NCBI RefSeq assembly: GCF_021559775.1
Contig: NZ_CP056050.1
Span: 306,904-370,903, forward strand
Length of the DNA: 64,000 nucleotides
Source: Gillisella vitis
GTDB taxonomy: Bacteria; Pseudomonadota; Alphaproteobacteria; Rhizobiales; Rhizobiaceae
Direction: 5' to 3'
Each line of letters begins with the position of its first letter. Positions within the stretch are counted from its first letter, which is position 1. Shown here piece by piece: positions 43,046 to 51,457 of this stretch. The position numbers were made by a program, and so were the translations under genes. The notes under the pieces were generated by a model. The model ran no database searches and was not told where the DNA came from. It saw only the letters and a list, made by a program, of their open reading frames with translations.

Positions 43046-43951
43046 ATGGAAATCTTGCGGATGGATCTAGCCGACACGGGGTCGCCTGAGGGGCTCGTCA
43101 GTCAGATCCTGAAGCATGAACCAAATCTTCCGCTTCCTGTGCCGATCGAGGAGTTGGCGCTCCAGCTCGAGATTGAGGAAATCGCCGAGTTGCAAACAGA
43201 AGGTTTTGAGGGCGGCTTGATCACCGACACGGTACGGAGCCGCGGGATTATTCTCGTCAGAAAGGGGATGAACCGATCGCGTCGCCGATTTACCATTGGT
43301 CACGAGCTCGGTCACTTCCTGATTGCCAACCACATCCCAGACAAGGACGGTCAGTTCCTCTGCTCGAGGGAAGATCTCCGGGCACTTTCTGCAAAGGAAG
43401 GCAACCGGCGGGCAAAAATGGAAGTGGAAGCGAATCGCTTCTCGTCCCTCATCCTGATGCCGCCACCGAAACTGCGCGACGCCTTCAAGAAGCACCCTTC
43501 GCCGAGCCTTGAACATGTATTTGAGTTGGCGGACCAGTTTAATGTCAGCAAAGAAGCCATGGCGCGGGCCTATGCCGAGTATCACCCAGAGGCGTTGGCC
43601 TTCATTGTCGTCAAGGATGAGAAGGTTGGGCGGGTTTATCACAATCGCAAGCGCTTTCCTTTCGTCATTGCAAGCCGCAACAAAATGGTGCCTCAAGGCT
43701 CAACGTTTTACCGACGAGACCTCCGGATCGGCATTCCAAGCGAAATCGAAAGCCGGCTTCCCGATCTGTGGATCGACGTACCTCGAGGGCAGCGCGCTCC
43801 GACCCTCAGCGAACAGGTTTGCCTGCAGAAGAACGGCTTTGCCTTGATCATGCTCTGGCATGAAAGTGCTGAGGAAGATGAAGAAGAAAACGAAGACATG
43901 ACCACGCGCGACCGCTGGCGTGCCCAACAGGAACGATATCGCAGGGATTGA
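43046..43951 (+). CDS. capP: ImmA/IrrE-family zinc metallopeptidase, CapP-like
   Basis: A 301-aa protein with the zinc-peptidase motif GHELGHFL (His86, Glu87, His90) and the downstream glutamate region KMEVEANRFSSLILMPP. The C-terminal half (VGRVYHNRKRFPFVIASRNKMVPQGSTFYRRD) would be the sensor domain, and an acidic tail ends it. Its ATG abuts the capH stop, so both are made together. By analogy with CapP it would cut the partner repressor when a damage signal such as ssDNA binds, switching on CBASS. The peptidase fold is certain; the CapP role is inferred from synteny. Confidence 0.78.
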   Translation: MEILRMDLADTGSPEGLVSQILKHEPNLPLPVPIEELALQLEIEEIAELQTEGFEGGLITDTVRSRGIILVRKGMNRSRRRFTIGHELGHFLIANHIPDKDGQFLCSREDLRALSAKEGNRRAKMEVEANRFSSLILMPPPKLRDAFKKHPSPSLEHVFELADQFNVSKEAMARAYAEYHPEALAFIVVKDEKVGRVYHNRKRFPFVIASRNKMVPQGSTFYRRDLRIGIPSEIESRLPDLWIDVPRGQRAPTLSEQVCLQKNGFALIMLWHESAEEDEEENEDMTTRDRWRAQQERYRRD

Positions 43952-43956
43952 TCTTG

Positions 43957-44436
43957 ATGGAAGGCCATAACTTCGAGCGTCTCAAATCACACATCGTTCC
44001 CCTGTCAAACTCGAAATCGTTCGAGACAGCGCGGCTTGAATGGGACCTGGTCGGTGTCGAGATCAGCGAAGAGTTTGATCAATGCCCTTGCGGCCAGGAT
44101 ATTCTCGAACATTGCTATATTCGCAACCGGCTCAATGGTGCCACGACCTATGTTGGCAATGTCTGTATCAATCGCTTCGTTGGAATCGATACGGGAAACC
44201 TATTTGAAGGACTGAAGCGTATCCGAGAGGACATATCCGCCAATGCCAACGGTGATCTCATCGAACATGCGTACCGGATGGGATATCTGTTCGATGAAAA
44301 GGAATATCGCTTCCTCAAACAAACCAAACTCAAGCGAAAGCTATCCGCCAGGCAGTTAAGCTGGAAGCAGAAAATCAACCGGCGGATTTTGAGCCAGACG
44401 ATCGTGCACCGGAGGGGAGCGCACGACTTGCGCTAG
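43957..44436 (+). CDS. Hypothetical protein with Cys-rich motif, in the capHP operon
   Basis: A 159-aa protein starting at ATG 43957, 5 bp after capP. It carries a CPCGQDILEHCYIRNRLNG segment followed by VGNVCINRF, a set of Cys/His residues that could bind zinc, and a basic C-terminal region (KLKRKLSARQLSWKQKINRRIL). Similar short proteins occur on phages and plasmids without known function. Its tight spacing after capP suggests co-regulation with the CBASS control genes, but no role in CBASS has been described as far as I know. Confidence 0.7.
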   Translation: MEGHNFERLKSHIVPLSNSKSFETARLEWDLVGVEISEEFDQCPCGQDILEHCYIRNRLNGATTYVGNVCINRFVGIDTGNLFEGLKRIREDISANANGDLIEHAYRMGYLFDEKEYRFLKQTKLKRKLSARQLSWKQKINRRILSQTIVHRRGAHDLR

Positions 44437-44865
44437 TGAGATGGACGAAATTTGTTCCCAGCATGATTTTGGCCGGTCGCTTGAAAAACTCGGGCGACTC
44501 TTTACGCCGCTGGAGACGATCAGCGGAGGACGCCCAGTCCATCTAACCCACGCTACGGGCTTTTAGTGCTGGGCAGCGACCGCGATTGGATAGCGCTTTG
44601 TAAGGTCCGAGAAGTCACAAGAGTCAAACGCCAACACAAATAAAGTTGGGAATTCACTACGTTACTGCTACTTCCCTTGAGGGTCCAGCGTTATGACAGG
44701 TTCGGCTGGCAGCGGACTTTCGATCCACGGTCAAAGTGATATTTCCTCAGAGTTTACCATGGACGTTCTCATATTGTTCCATTAACGTCGTCAACTGACA
44801 GCTGTGTGAAGGCGAAAGCCCTGCATGCTGACCGCAAACTGCTTGAGATTTGAGAATACCGCTTC
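44437..44865. other. Intergenic region between the CapHP operon and mod
   Basis: A 429-bp gap without a gene I can support. Composition is near the local average. The mod promoter presumably lies in the AT-richer last 150 bp, but no clear -35/-10 pair, repeat or hairpin stands out. Confidence 0.5.
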
Positions 44866-46797
44866 ATGAATTATGACGAACTGCCGCGCTCAGCCCTAAT
44901 CCGCCTTCTCCAAGAGCATGATGAAGCGCTTCATCAGGCCGGCCGGGATGGCATTATCATGAACTATTCGGGGCGGACCGCCCCATGGCAGATCACCCGT
45001 CTGGTTAAGCCAAAGCTTAGTGCAATCTCCAAGAAACTCTCGTGTGGCGATGAAGCTGCTCAATGTGAGAATGAAATCTGGGATGGCGAGAACCTGTCGG
45101 CCATGGTCAGCCTATATCGCCATCGGGGGAAGGTGGACCTCGTTCTGACCGACCCACCCTATAACACGGGATCTGATTTTCGGTACAACGACAAGTGGGA
45201 TCAGGATCCGAACGATCCCGATCTGGGCGAGTTGGTCGCGGAAGATGATGGCTCGCGCCACAGCAAGTGGCTGAAGTTCATGACGCCTCGCGTTTGGATG
45301 ATGAAGGAAATGCTGCGGCCGGGCGGTGTCATGGCAATCTGCATCGATCACCGCGAACTTTATCGGCTCGGTATGCTGATGGACGAAATCTTCGGAGAAG
45401 ATAATCGCCTCGCCATTATCAATTGGCAGAAGACTGCTGCGCCCCGCCCCGACAAATCGCATGTTTCGACATCTACAGAGTACGTGCTGGTCTACGCTAA
45501 GGATCTCGCGAAAGCCCGCACGCTTTCTCAGGTTCGCACGGAGCAAGATAACAAGCGCTATTCCAATCCGGACAACGATAGTGAAGGCCTGTGGCGTGAA
45601 GGCAATCTGACAGCACGAAGCCCGTCGCTCAAGGACGAGTATGGTATCCAGTCGCCGTTCACCGGTGAAGTGCATTATCCGGCAGGGCACGGCTCATGGC
45701 GACACCCCAAGAAGAACATAAAAGGCTGGCTTCAGGAATGGGGTGCGGTCTACGAAGAACGGGACATTGGCGACGGCCGCGTACACGCGCTCATGGTCAG
45801 TGGTGCTCAACCGAACAAAGTTTCGGCTGCGATCGCCAAGAAAGCGCTTGCTCGCCTCGCAAAACCGCAATGGCCATTCGTATGGTTCGGTCGCGACGGG
45901 CAAGGCCGTCCACGCGTCAAGACTTACCTCGAGGGGATAAAACGCGGTAAAGTCCCGGTTACATACTGGGCAGAAGAAGAGACTGGATATCCAGTAGAGT
46001 TAGATGCCACGTCCTGGGGATACAAGGAATCTGGTAGAACGAGCGACGGCGTCAGTGAACTTACCTCAATAGTTGGTGCGGGTCACGGCTTCACTACAGT
46101 GAAGCCCCTTAAGCTCTTCAATAAGCTCGTTCAACTCTGGTGCCCTGATGGCGGCCTCGTACTTGACCCATTCGCCGGATCAGGCACGACCGGCCATTCT
46201 GTCCTTCATCTCAATCACGCGACGGGTGCCACGCGCCGGTTCATCATGATCGAGCAGGGCAATAGTGAGAAAAAGGATCACTACGCCAAGACTCTCACGG
46301 CGGATCGTATACGGCGCGTGACCACGGGGGATTGGGCCTCGGGCAGACAGCCTGTCCTTGGTGGTGGCTTCCGCTTCATCCAATTGAAGGGTGAGAAGAT
46401 CGACGCAGGCGCGGTCAACGCTCTTGCTCGCGAGGAGATGATAGATCTTTTGCTCAATAGCTATTGGGACAAGTCTGAAAAGGCGCGGTCCTATTTGCAC
46501 CGCTATGCGATTGGATCGCACCAGTACCTTTTCGCGACAAACCCAAAGAACGAAGGTTTTTTTCTTATCTGGGATAACCCCGACACTGCTTCGGTACTCA
46601 ATCGCGATACGTTTCGCGCCATCGTCGCTGAAGCGGCCGCCGCTAAGCTTGCCGAGCGTTACCATGTCTACGCCTCTATCGCGCCCTACACCGGGGCCGG
46701 GATCGAGTTTTACAAAATCCCTGATCGAGTGCTTGAGCATATAGGCTTCAATGCCCGCGCGGATGCTTACTCAAATGCGGACGACGTCGATGCTTGA
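44866..46797 (+). CDS. mod: Type III restriction-modification system, methyltransferase subunit (Mod)
   Basis: A 643-aa N6-adenine methyltransferase of the beta class: catalytic TDPPYNTGSDFRYND (Asp96-Tyr99) precedes the SAM motif DPFAGSGTTGHS (436-447). That order and the length are typical of type III Mod proteins. The region between carries the target-recognition domain, which determines the methylated site and cannot be read by eye. It overlaps the res gene by eight bases. Together they would methylate a short asymmetric site and cut DNA carrying unmethylated sites in head-to-head orientation. Confidence 0.88.
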   Translation: MNYDELPRSALIRLLQEHDEALHQAGRDGIIMNYSGRTAPWQITRLVKPKLSAISKKLSCGDEAAQCENEIWDGENLSAMVSLYRHRGKVDLVLTDPPYNTGSDFRYNDKWDQDPNDPDLGELVAEDDGSRHSKWLKFMTPRVWMMKEMLRPGGVMAICIDHRELYRLGMLMDEIFGEDNRLAIINWQKTAAPRPDKSHVSTSTEYVLVYAKDLAKARTLSQVRTEQDNKRYSNPDNDSEGLWREGNLTARSPSLKDEYGIQSPFTGEVHYPAGHGSWRHPKKNIKGWLQEWGAVYEERDIGDGRVHALMVSGAQPNKVSAAIAKKALARLAKPQWPFVWFGRDGQGRPRVKTYLEGIKRGKVPVTYWAEEETGYPVELDATSWGYKESGRTSDGVSELTSIVGAGHGFTTVKPLKLFNKLVQLWCPDGGLVLDPFAGSGTTGHSVLHLNHATGATRRFIMIEQGNSEKKDHYAKTLTADRIRRVTTGDWASGRQPVLGGGFRFIQLKGEKIDAGAVNALAREEMIDLLLNSYWDKSEKARSYLHRYAIGSHQYLFATNPKNEGFFLIWDNPDTASVLNRDTFRAIVAEAAAAKLAERYHVYASIAPYTGAGIEFYKIPDRVLEHIGFNARADAYSNADDVDA

Positions 46798-49159
46798 GCT
46801 AAAGGTATTCCAGTCGGCTTCCGCCAAACTGATCGCAGATCGTTTTGCTTTTTACGCTAATCATCCCGACAGGCCTCGAAAAGGCACACGACCCAGACCT
46901 TACTTCCAAGCATTGTCTGCGCTGACCGGCGCTGGAAAAACGCCGATCCTTGCCGATGCTGTCATGCGAATAAGGCTGCATCTCGGATCTGAGCCCATCG
47001 TGCTCTGGATGTCGAAGGCCCGCTCAGTCGTGGGCCAAACCCTCACCAATTTCTCGGAAGGCGGAAAATACAGTCATCTGATCGACGGGTTCAGGGTACT
47101 CCCCGTTGGAAACCTTACGCCTGCGTTACTCAATGATGCCAGCGCACCGCTTCTGATCACGACGACAACCGGCCTCTTCAACAATAAGGAGCAGGCCGAA
47201 GGTAACTTACATATCTATAAGCGTGATCAAGACACGTTTGGCGATCAAAGCCCGTGGGAAAGGTTGATCAGCCGCCCAAATTCCGTCTCCGGCCTGCGCC
47301 GACCACTCATTGTAGTTTACGACGAGGGACACAATCTTTCCGAGCAACAAGCGGAAATTCTCGCTGAATTAGAGCCGGATGCCTACTTGTTGGCGAGCGC
47401 GACGCTGAGGCTGCCTGCCAATTTCACCAAGTCCATTGTAAGCCCTATCGAGCTGTGGGTCGAAGAAACGGACAATGACGAGGCGTTCGCGGCTTTGGAA
47501 GCCGCGACTACCGAAGGCGAGGTAAAGCCAGAGTTGTTCATAACCACGATCGTAGACAGCGAGAAGGTGGTCAAATCGCAACTGGTCAAGTTGGCGCTCC
47601 AGTTTGATGGTACTACAGCGGCGATGGGTCGCTCGATTGATGAGCTGTATGAGAGGCTCATGCTGGTCGAGCAGGCAGCACAGGATGCTCGGTTGCAGCT
47701 TCGCCCCAAAGCCATCTACGTCTGCAAGACCAATATCACTGATGACGGGTCTCGTGATGATCCATCGCTTCCATTCCTAAAGCGTGAAGCGCCGCCAATC
47801 CGCATTTGGCGCTATCTTGTTGAGCAGAAGAATGTCGATCCCGCGACCATCGCTATTTACGCCAATCTCGCGTTCGACGCCGGCACTAAGCCGGATCAGG
47901 TCAATCTGTTTTCGAAAGGCGAGAACGATTTCGATCAGTTCTCCGCTGGAGACTTCCAGCACATCATTTTCAACCTGGGCCTACAGGAGGGATGGGATGA
48001 TCCTGCCTGCTATCTCGCCTATATCGATAAAAGCATGGGCTCGAGCATCCAGGTTGAGCAGATTATGGGGCGCGTTCTTCGCCAGTTTGGCGCAACCCAT
48101 TACGACAACGCGCTTCTAAATACGGCGCACTTCTTTGTTCGCGTCGACAAGGAAAGCGTTTTCGTCGACACCATCGAAAAGGTAAAAGCGAAACTGAAAG
48201 CCGAAGGCGCGCCACTTTCCATCACCGGAAATTTCGGTGGGGCTGGTTCCGGTTCCGAAGATCAGGTGCCACGTGATCTCACCGGTATCGCGCTTCACCA
48301 CATCTTTGTAGACTCCGAGTCCGCGCGTAAGCGGATCGATGAACTGACTGCAGATTTTCCGAGCTTCGCTGAAGGTGACCCCAACACTCTCGCCGGTGCC
48401 AAAGGAGCATCAACAGTAATTGATGTCCTCGGAGACGGTGGGCAGCAGTCAGTCCAATGGCAGGACGACGGCCATACAAATCCAGTACGTTTGCGATGGC
48501 TCGTAAGTACGGCGATGAAGTCGAGGTCGGCACGGGTGCTTGCCATTGCGAACCTTCATGACCCGAAATTCGATGTTCGCGTTCAAGCGCAAAGCAAAAC
48601 CGACAAGCTGGCTGAAAAGCTCGCTGCAGAGGCAACTGAAGCGTTCTATTCGCTATCCGAGCTCGCCTACGAAAGCGGAATGCCATTCACTTTTGGCGCA
48701 CTGCGTGTCGGCAAGAAAGCCACGAGTTTCGATAATTCGCTATACCCGCGATACGCTGGGCTCAACAAGTTCGAGCTACCCTTCGCCACAGCGCTCGATA
48801 ACGTCGGGCTACCATGGCACCGCAACCCGTCAGGCGGCGGTTTTTACATCCCGCTCTTATCGGAAGGCGACACTGCGAACTTCTATCCCGATTTTATCGT
48901 CTGGAAGAAAGGCATAGTCTACTGTCTCGACACAAAGGGTAGCCACCTTCTTAGCGATGCCGTTGCACGAAAGCTTTTCGACATCCAGGAGGATAACAAG
49001 ACAAAATTGCGCACCCGCTTCATTAGCGAGGGAAAGCAAGTCGCACTGAAAGCCAAACCGCTTCCTGGCGGATATACTGTTTGGAAGATGAAGAACGGAT
49101 CGCCGACACCAGTCCATGTCTTAAGCCTGGAGGATGCAGTGGTTGAGTGCTTACGTTGA
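46790..49159 (+). CDS. res: Type III restriction-modification system, helicase-endonuclease subunit (Res)
   Basis: A 789-aa DEAD-type translocase. Walker A is LTGAGKT (45-51), the DEAD-box equivalent YDEGH (177-181), motif III LASATLRL, and motif VI QVEQIMGRVLRQFG preceded by LGLQEGWDDP, characteristic of type III Res subunits. A C-terminal PD-(D/E)xK nuclease is visible as FYPDFIVWKKGIVYCLDTKG (Asp701 onward). ATG 46790 is chosen for family fit; in-frame ATGs at 46751 and 46775 also exist. It is somewhat shorter than the classical 900-1000 aa Res. No stop or frameshift is seen, so the system looks intact. Confidence 0.87.
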   Translation: MLELKVFQSASAKLIADRFAFYANHPDRPRKGTRPRPYFQALSALTGAGKTPILADAVMRIRLHLGSEPIVLWMSKARSVVGQTLTNFSEGGKYSHLIDGFRVLPVGNLTPALLNDASAPLLITTTTGLFNNKEQAEGNLHIYKRDQDTFGDQSPWERLISRPNSVSGLRRPLIVVYDEGHNLSEQQAEILAELEPDAYLLASATLRLPANFTKSIVSPIELWVEETDNDEAFAALEAATTEGEVKPELFITTIVDSEKVVKSQLVKLALQFDGTTAAMGRSIDELYERLMLVEQAAQDARLQLRPKAIYVCKTNITDDGSRDDPSLPFLKREAPPIRIWRYLVEQKNVDPATIAIYANLAFDAGTKPDQVNLFSKGENDFDQFSAGDFQHIIFNLGLQEGWDDPACYLAYIDKSMGSSIQVEQIMGRVLRQFGATHYDNALLNTAHFFVRVDKESVFVDTIEKVKAKLKAEGAPLSITGNFGGAGSGSEDQVPRDLTGIALHHIFVDSESARKRIDELTADFPSFAEGDPNTLAGAKGASTVIDVLGDGGQQSVQWQDDGHTNPVRLRWLVSTAMKSRSARVLAIANLHDPKFDVRVQAQSKTDKLAEKLAAEATEAFYSLSELAYESGMPFTFGALRVGKKATSFDNSLYPRYAGLNKFELPFATALDNVGLPWHRNPSGGGFYIPLLSEGDTANFYPDFIVWKKGIVYCLDTKGSHLLSDAVARKLFDIQEDNKTKLRTRFISEGKQVALKAKPLPGGYTVWKMKNGSPTPVHVLSLEDAVVECLR

Positions 49160-49220
49160 CCATGATCGGGGAACTTCCCGACAGAGCGGCGAGCGTAGCG
49201 GAGTGGGTCGCATCTCGAAG

Positions 49221-49266
49221 GCGGAGACAGCCTCCCATTACGGCATAGCTTTGCCGCAGTCTCCGC
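49221..49266 (+). other. Nested inverted repeats between res and the third gene
   Basis: GCGGAGAC (49221-49228) pairs with GTCTCCGC (49259-49266); inside, CGGCA (49241-49245) pairs with TGCCG (49252-49256) around a 6-nt loop. The two stems together form a larger structured element in the 129-bp gap, possibly a terminator or processing site. Confidence 0.35.
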
Positions 49267-49288
49267 AACCCGTTTCGAAGAGTTCCAA

Positions 49289-49783
49289 ATGCTATTGAGC
49301 CCCCTAGAGGTCATTTCCGCGAAACATGCACATCTTGCGCGTTTGACAAATGAAGGAGGAGCCTCTGGTGAACAGCTCGCACTGTCTATCATGGATCGCT
49401 GGGTTGCTCGACCGAAAGGTCCCGCACTTCGCATTCTTATAGAAGAACTTGCAGCAATCGGGATCAAACTGAAGGCTTCAAGCTTCGATGCTCTAGCCTT
49501 GCCGAAAGCAATAGACTTGTCTGATCGAAGCCAAGTTCAACTGCATCTATCAGAGATTACCTTCATTGAGATCAAGACAGCAAACCAACCCAGGGTTCAG
49601 CCGGGATTTAAGGGATTCTTCTTCGCATTAACCGAGAGCGAAATTGCCGCGGCGGAGCAGTTGGGTGCGAGACACCGAGTAGCCTTGTTCAATAAGCTCA
49701 CTGGTGAGCTCCTAATAACTTCCGTGCCGGAAATTATTTCGCGCACTACGTCAATGAATTGGCAGCTTTCAGTGCAACTTTGA
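49289..49783 (+). CDS. Hypothetical protein downstream of type III res, possible DUF3883-like fold
   Basis: A 164-aa protein of unknown function. The centre and C-terminal half read LHLSEITFIEIKTANQPRVQ, then GFFFALTESEIAAAEQLGARHRVALFNKLTGELL. That order, an E-I-K core followed by an E on a helix and a short beta strand, resembles DUF3883 or PD-(D/E)xK-like domains found beside restriction genes, but it is also close to generic alpha/beta sequence. It lies 129 bp after res on the same strand and ends the plus-strand block. It could be an accessory nuclease, a specificity factor or an immunity protein; none can be chosen from the sequence. Confidence 0.65.
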   Translation: MLLSPLEVISAKHAHLARLTNEGGASGEQLALSIMDRWVARPKGPALRILIEELAAIGIKLKASSFDALALPKAIDLSDRSQVQLHLSEITFIEIKTANQPRVQPGFKGFFFALTESEIAAAEQLGARHRVALFNKLTGELLITSVPEIISRTTSMNWQLSVQL

Positions 49784-49895
49784 TTCACCTGATCAATGCT
49801 GTGGTCGCGTAAATTCTGATTTTGCAGCGATGTAAAAGTCGGTCTATTATTCTGTTCAGAAAACGGAATACTGGCGGCACGTCAACGAGGTGAAC

Positions 49896-50054
49896 ATGAA
49901 GCAAATTCTTCCTGCTCTTCCTGGTGGCCTCGCTGTTGGCCTTTGTGTGTGGGGCGCTCAAAATCTTGTCACACCGCAGTGGGGTGTTGCTATCTCTGGT
50001 GCCGTAGGAGCCTTTTTGGGCGTGTGGTTTGGACAAAAGCTGATCGGTTATTGA
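49896..50054 (+). CDS. Small glycine-rich membrane protein (52 aa)
   Basis: ATG 49896 has ACGAGG five to six bases upstream, and the frame ends at TGA 50054. The peptide MKQILPALPGGLAVGLCVWGAQ continues into a second hydrophobic stretch (GVAISGAVGAFLGVWFGQKL), giving one or two short glycine-rich membrane segments. It is too short for a reliable family call. A toxin-like or holin-like peptide is possible, as is an ordinary small membrane protein. Confidence 0.5.
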   Translation: MKQILPALPGGLAVGLCVWGAQNLVTPQWGVAISGAVGAFLGVWFGQKLIGY

Positions 50055-50339
50055 TGGGTGAAAGGATCGTAGGTCTCCTAAAACCCCGCTACGTTGCAGG
50101 TATCGGGATTTGCGATAGGGGAGCGGCAGCTTCCTTCCAAGATAGAGTCTCGTCCAGCTTGAGATTGACAAGTAAAGGGCTTCTGCGCACAGTTGGTGCT
50201 CGGTAGATACAGCCTGCTGCTTGCGCCCGTTGGGGTACGGTGAATGTATCGAGCCACTTATGGCTCCCTTTGCCCGAACGAACGGGTCAGCAACGCAAGC
50301 CCCTGACGCTCTCCGTTCGTTTATGCACAGGATCATCTC

Positions 50340-51161
50340 ATGCGCGATTGCCGCGATGCCAAAGCTATGGCGAAGACGCTACGTGAAGCGCTTCACGCTA
50401 AATCTGTCACCTTCACCAACAGTGAGAGCCAGGAGCTCGTTGCTCGAATTCTTGGCTATCGAGACTGGAACGTATTGGCCGCAAGGATCCAAGCGACCCA
50501 GTCGCCGGCAACCTCGGCCCAGGCTAGCACGCCTTTTCGAGCCGGGATAAAAATTCCCCTCGTTCCTATGCGGGACATGGTCCTGTTTCCGCATATGATC
50601 TCGCGGATTTTCGTGGCGCGCGACAAAACTCGGCAAGCCGTGGAACACGCTCTTATCGGTGATCGGCGCGTTGTCATTGTCGTCCAGAGGCACAGCGCCG
50701 ACGATCGTCCCATCACTCTTGATGCCCTTCATCCAGTGGGCGTCGTAGCAAACGTGGTCGATCGCCAGACACAGGCGGACGGGACTCTCAAGGTCACCGT
50801 CTGTGGGCTTCAGCGAACAGGCATCGTCCGCCTTACCGATTGCGAGTTCCTGGCGGCAGAGGTTGCGCCGATTGAAGAGCAGGGCAGCCAGTCGAAGGAG
50901 GCCGACGCTCTTTCGAATTCGGTTCTCGATGCCTATCAGACCTACGCCGATGTCGATTTTTCCTCGCTTCCGCCAGGATCAAAAGCGCGTTTCGGCCTGC
51001 CTTCGATCGGCGATCCGAGCCTGTTGGCTGATACGGTCGCCCCGTTGCTATCGATCAGCGTCGACCATAAGCAGCAACTCCTGGAAACTCGAGACGTGGT
51101 GACCCGACTCAAAAGACTAATTGAGTTGATGAGCGCTGGTCGCCCTAAAGCTATCGCGTAA
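50340..51161 (+). CDS. Glyoxalase-superfamily-like/Lon N-terminal substrate-binding domain protein
   Basis: A 273-aa protein with two parts. Residues 1-55 (MRDCRDAKAMAKTLREALHA, then SESQELVARILGYRDWNVLAARIQ) form the short domain found at the start of many rhizobial glyoxalase-superfamily proteins. Residues about 70-260 look like the N-terminal substrate-binding domain of Lon protease: KIPLVPMRDMVLFPHMISRIFVARDKTRQAVEHAL, VGVVANVVDRQTQADGTLKVTVCGLQRTGIV. The AAA+ and protease domains of Lon are absent, so it may bind or present substrates or act as a Lon adaptor. A hairpin follows the stop. Confidence 0.78.
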   Translation: MRDCRDAKAMAKTLREALHAKSVTFTNSESQELVARILGYRDWNVLAARIQATQSPATSAQASTPFRAGIKIPLVPMRDMVLFPHMISRIFVARDKTRQAVEHALIGDRRVVIVVQRHSADDRPITLDALHPVGVVANVVDRQTQADGTLKVTVCGLQRTGIVRLTDCEFLAAEVAPIEEQGSQSKEADALSNSVLDAYQTYADVDFSSLPPGSKARFGLPSIGDPSLLADTVAPLLSISVDHKQQLLETRDVVTRLKRLIELMSAGRPKAIA

Positions 51162-51172
51162 GTACTTAAAGG

Positions 51173-51200
51173 GAGCATCCAGCCGTCGCGCTGGATGCTC
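51173..51200 (+). terminator. Hairpin after the Lon-N protein gene
   Basis: GAGCATCCAGC and GCTGGATGCTC form a perfect 11-bp stem with a 6-nt loop, 11 bp after the stop codon. It is terminator-like, although no run of T follows. Confidence 0.6.
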
Positions 51201-51457
51201 TATCCCGCTGCCACAAAAGACTGGTCAGCAGTACCAGGGATTTGAAACTTCGGCTTGAGGCCGACAATCGAGACGGTATTGGCGAATATCTTTCACAGAA
51301 AGCTCCCTCATCGATGCCTTCCGGCCGGCGGTTAGAGGCCGAGGCCCATCGCAATATCGCTACTGCGGCAGGTGGATGCATCGGAACAATGGTCCCTCCG
51401 AAAGACCGTCAAAGATGCTAGGTCGCAGAAATACTGACCGCATGGAGACCATCGACG

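Noticed and set aside
44866..49159. BREX or type I restriction as an alternative for the mod-res pair
   Set aside because: No PglX/PglZ/BrxL or HsdS genes are present, and the DPPY-before-FAGSGTT order plus LQEGWDDP/QIMGRVLRQFG fit type III.
49785..50336. A 183-codon minus-strand frame after the third gene
   Set aside because: No ribosome site, no domain, and it crosses the small plus-strand membrane-peptide gene; composition is not protein-like.
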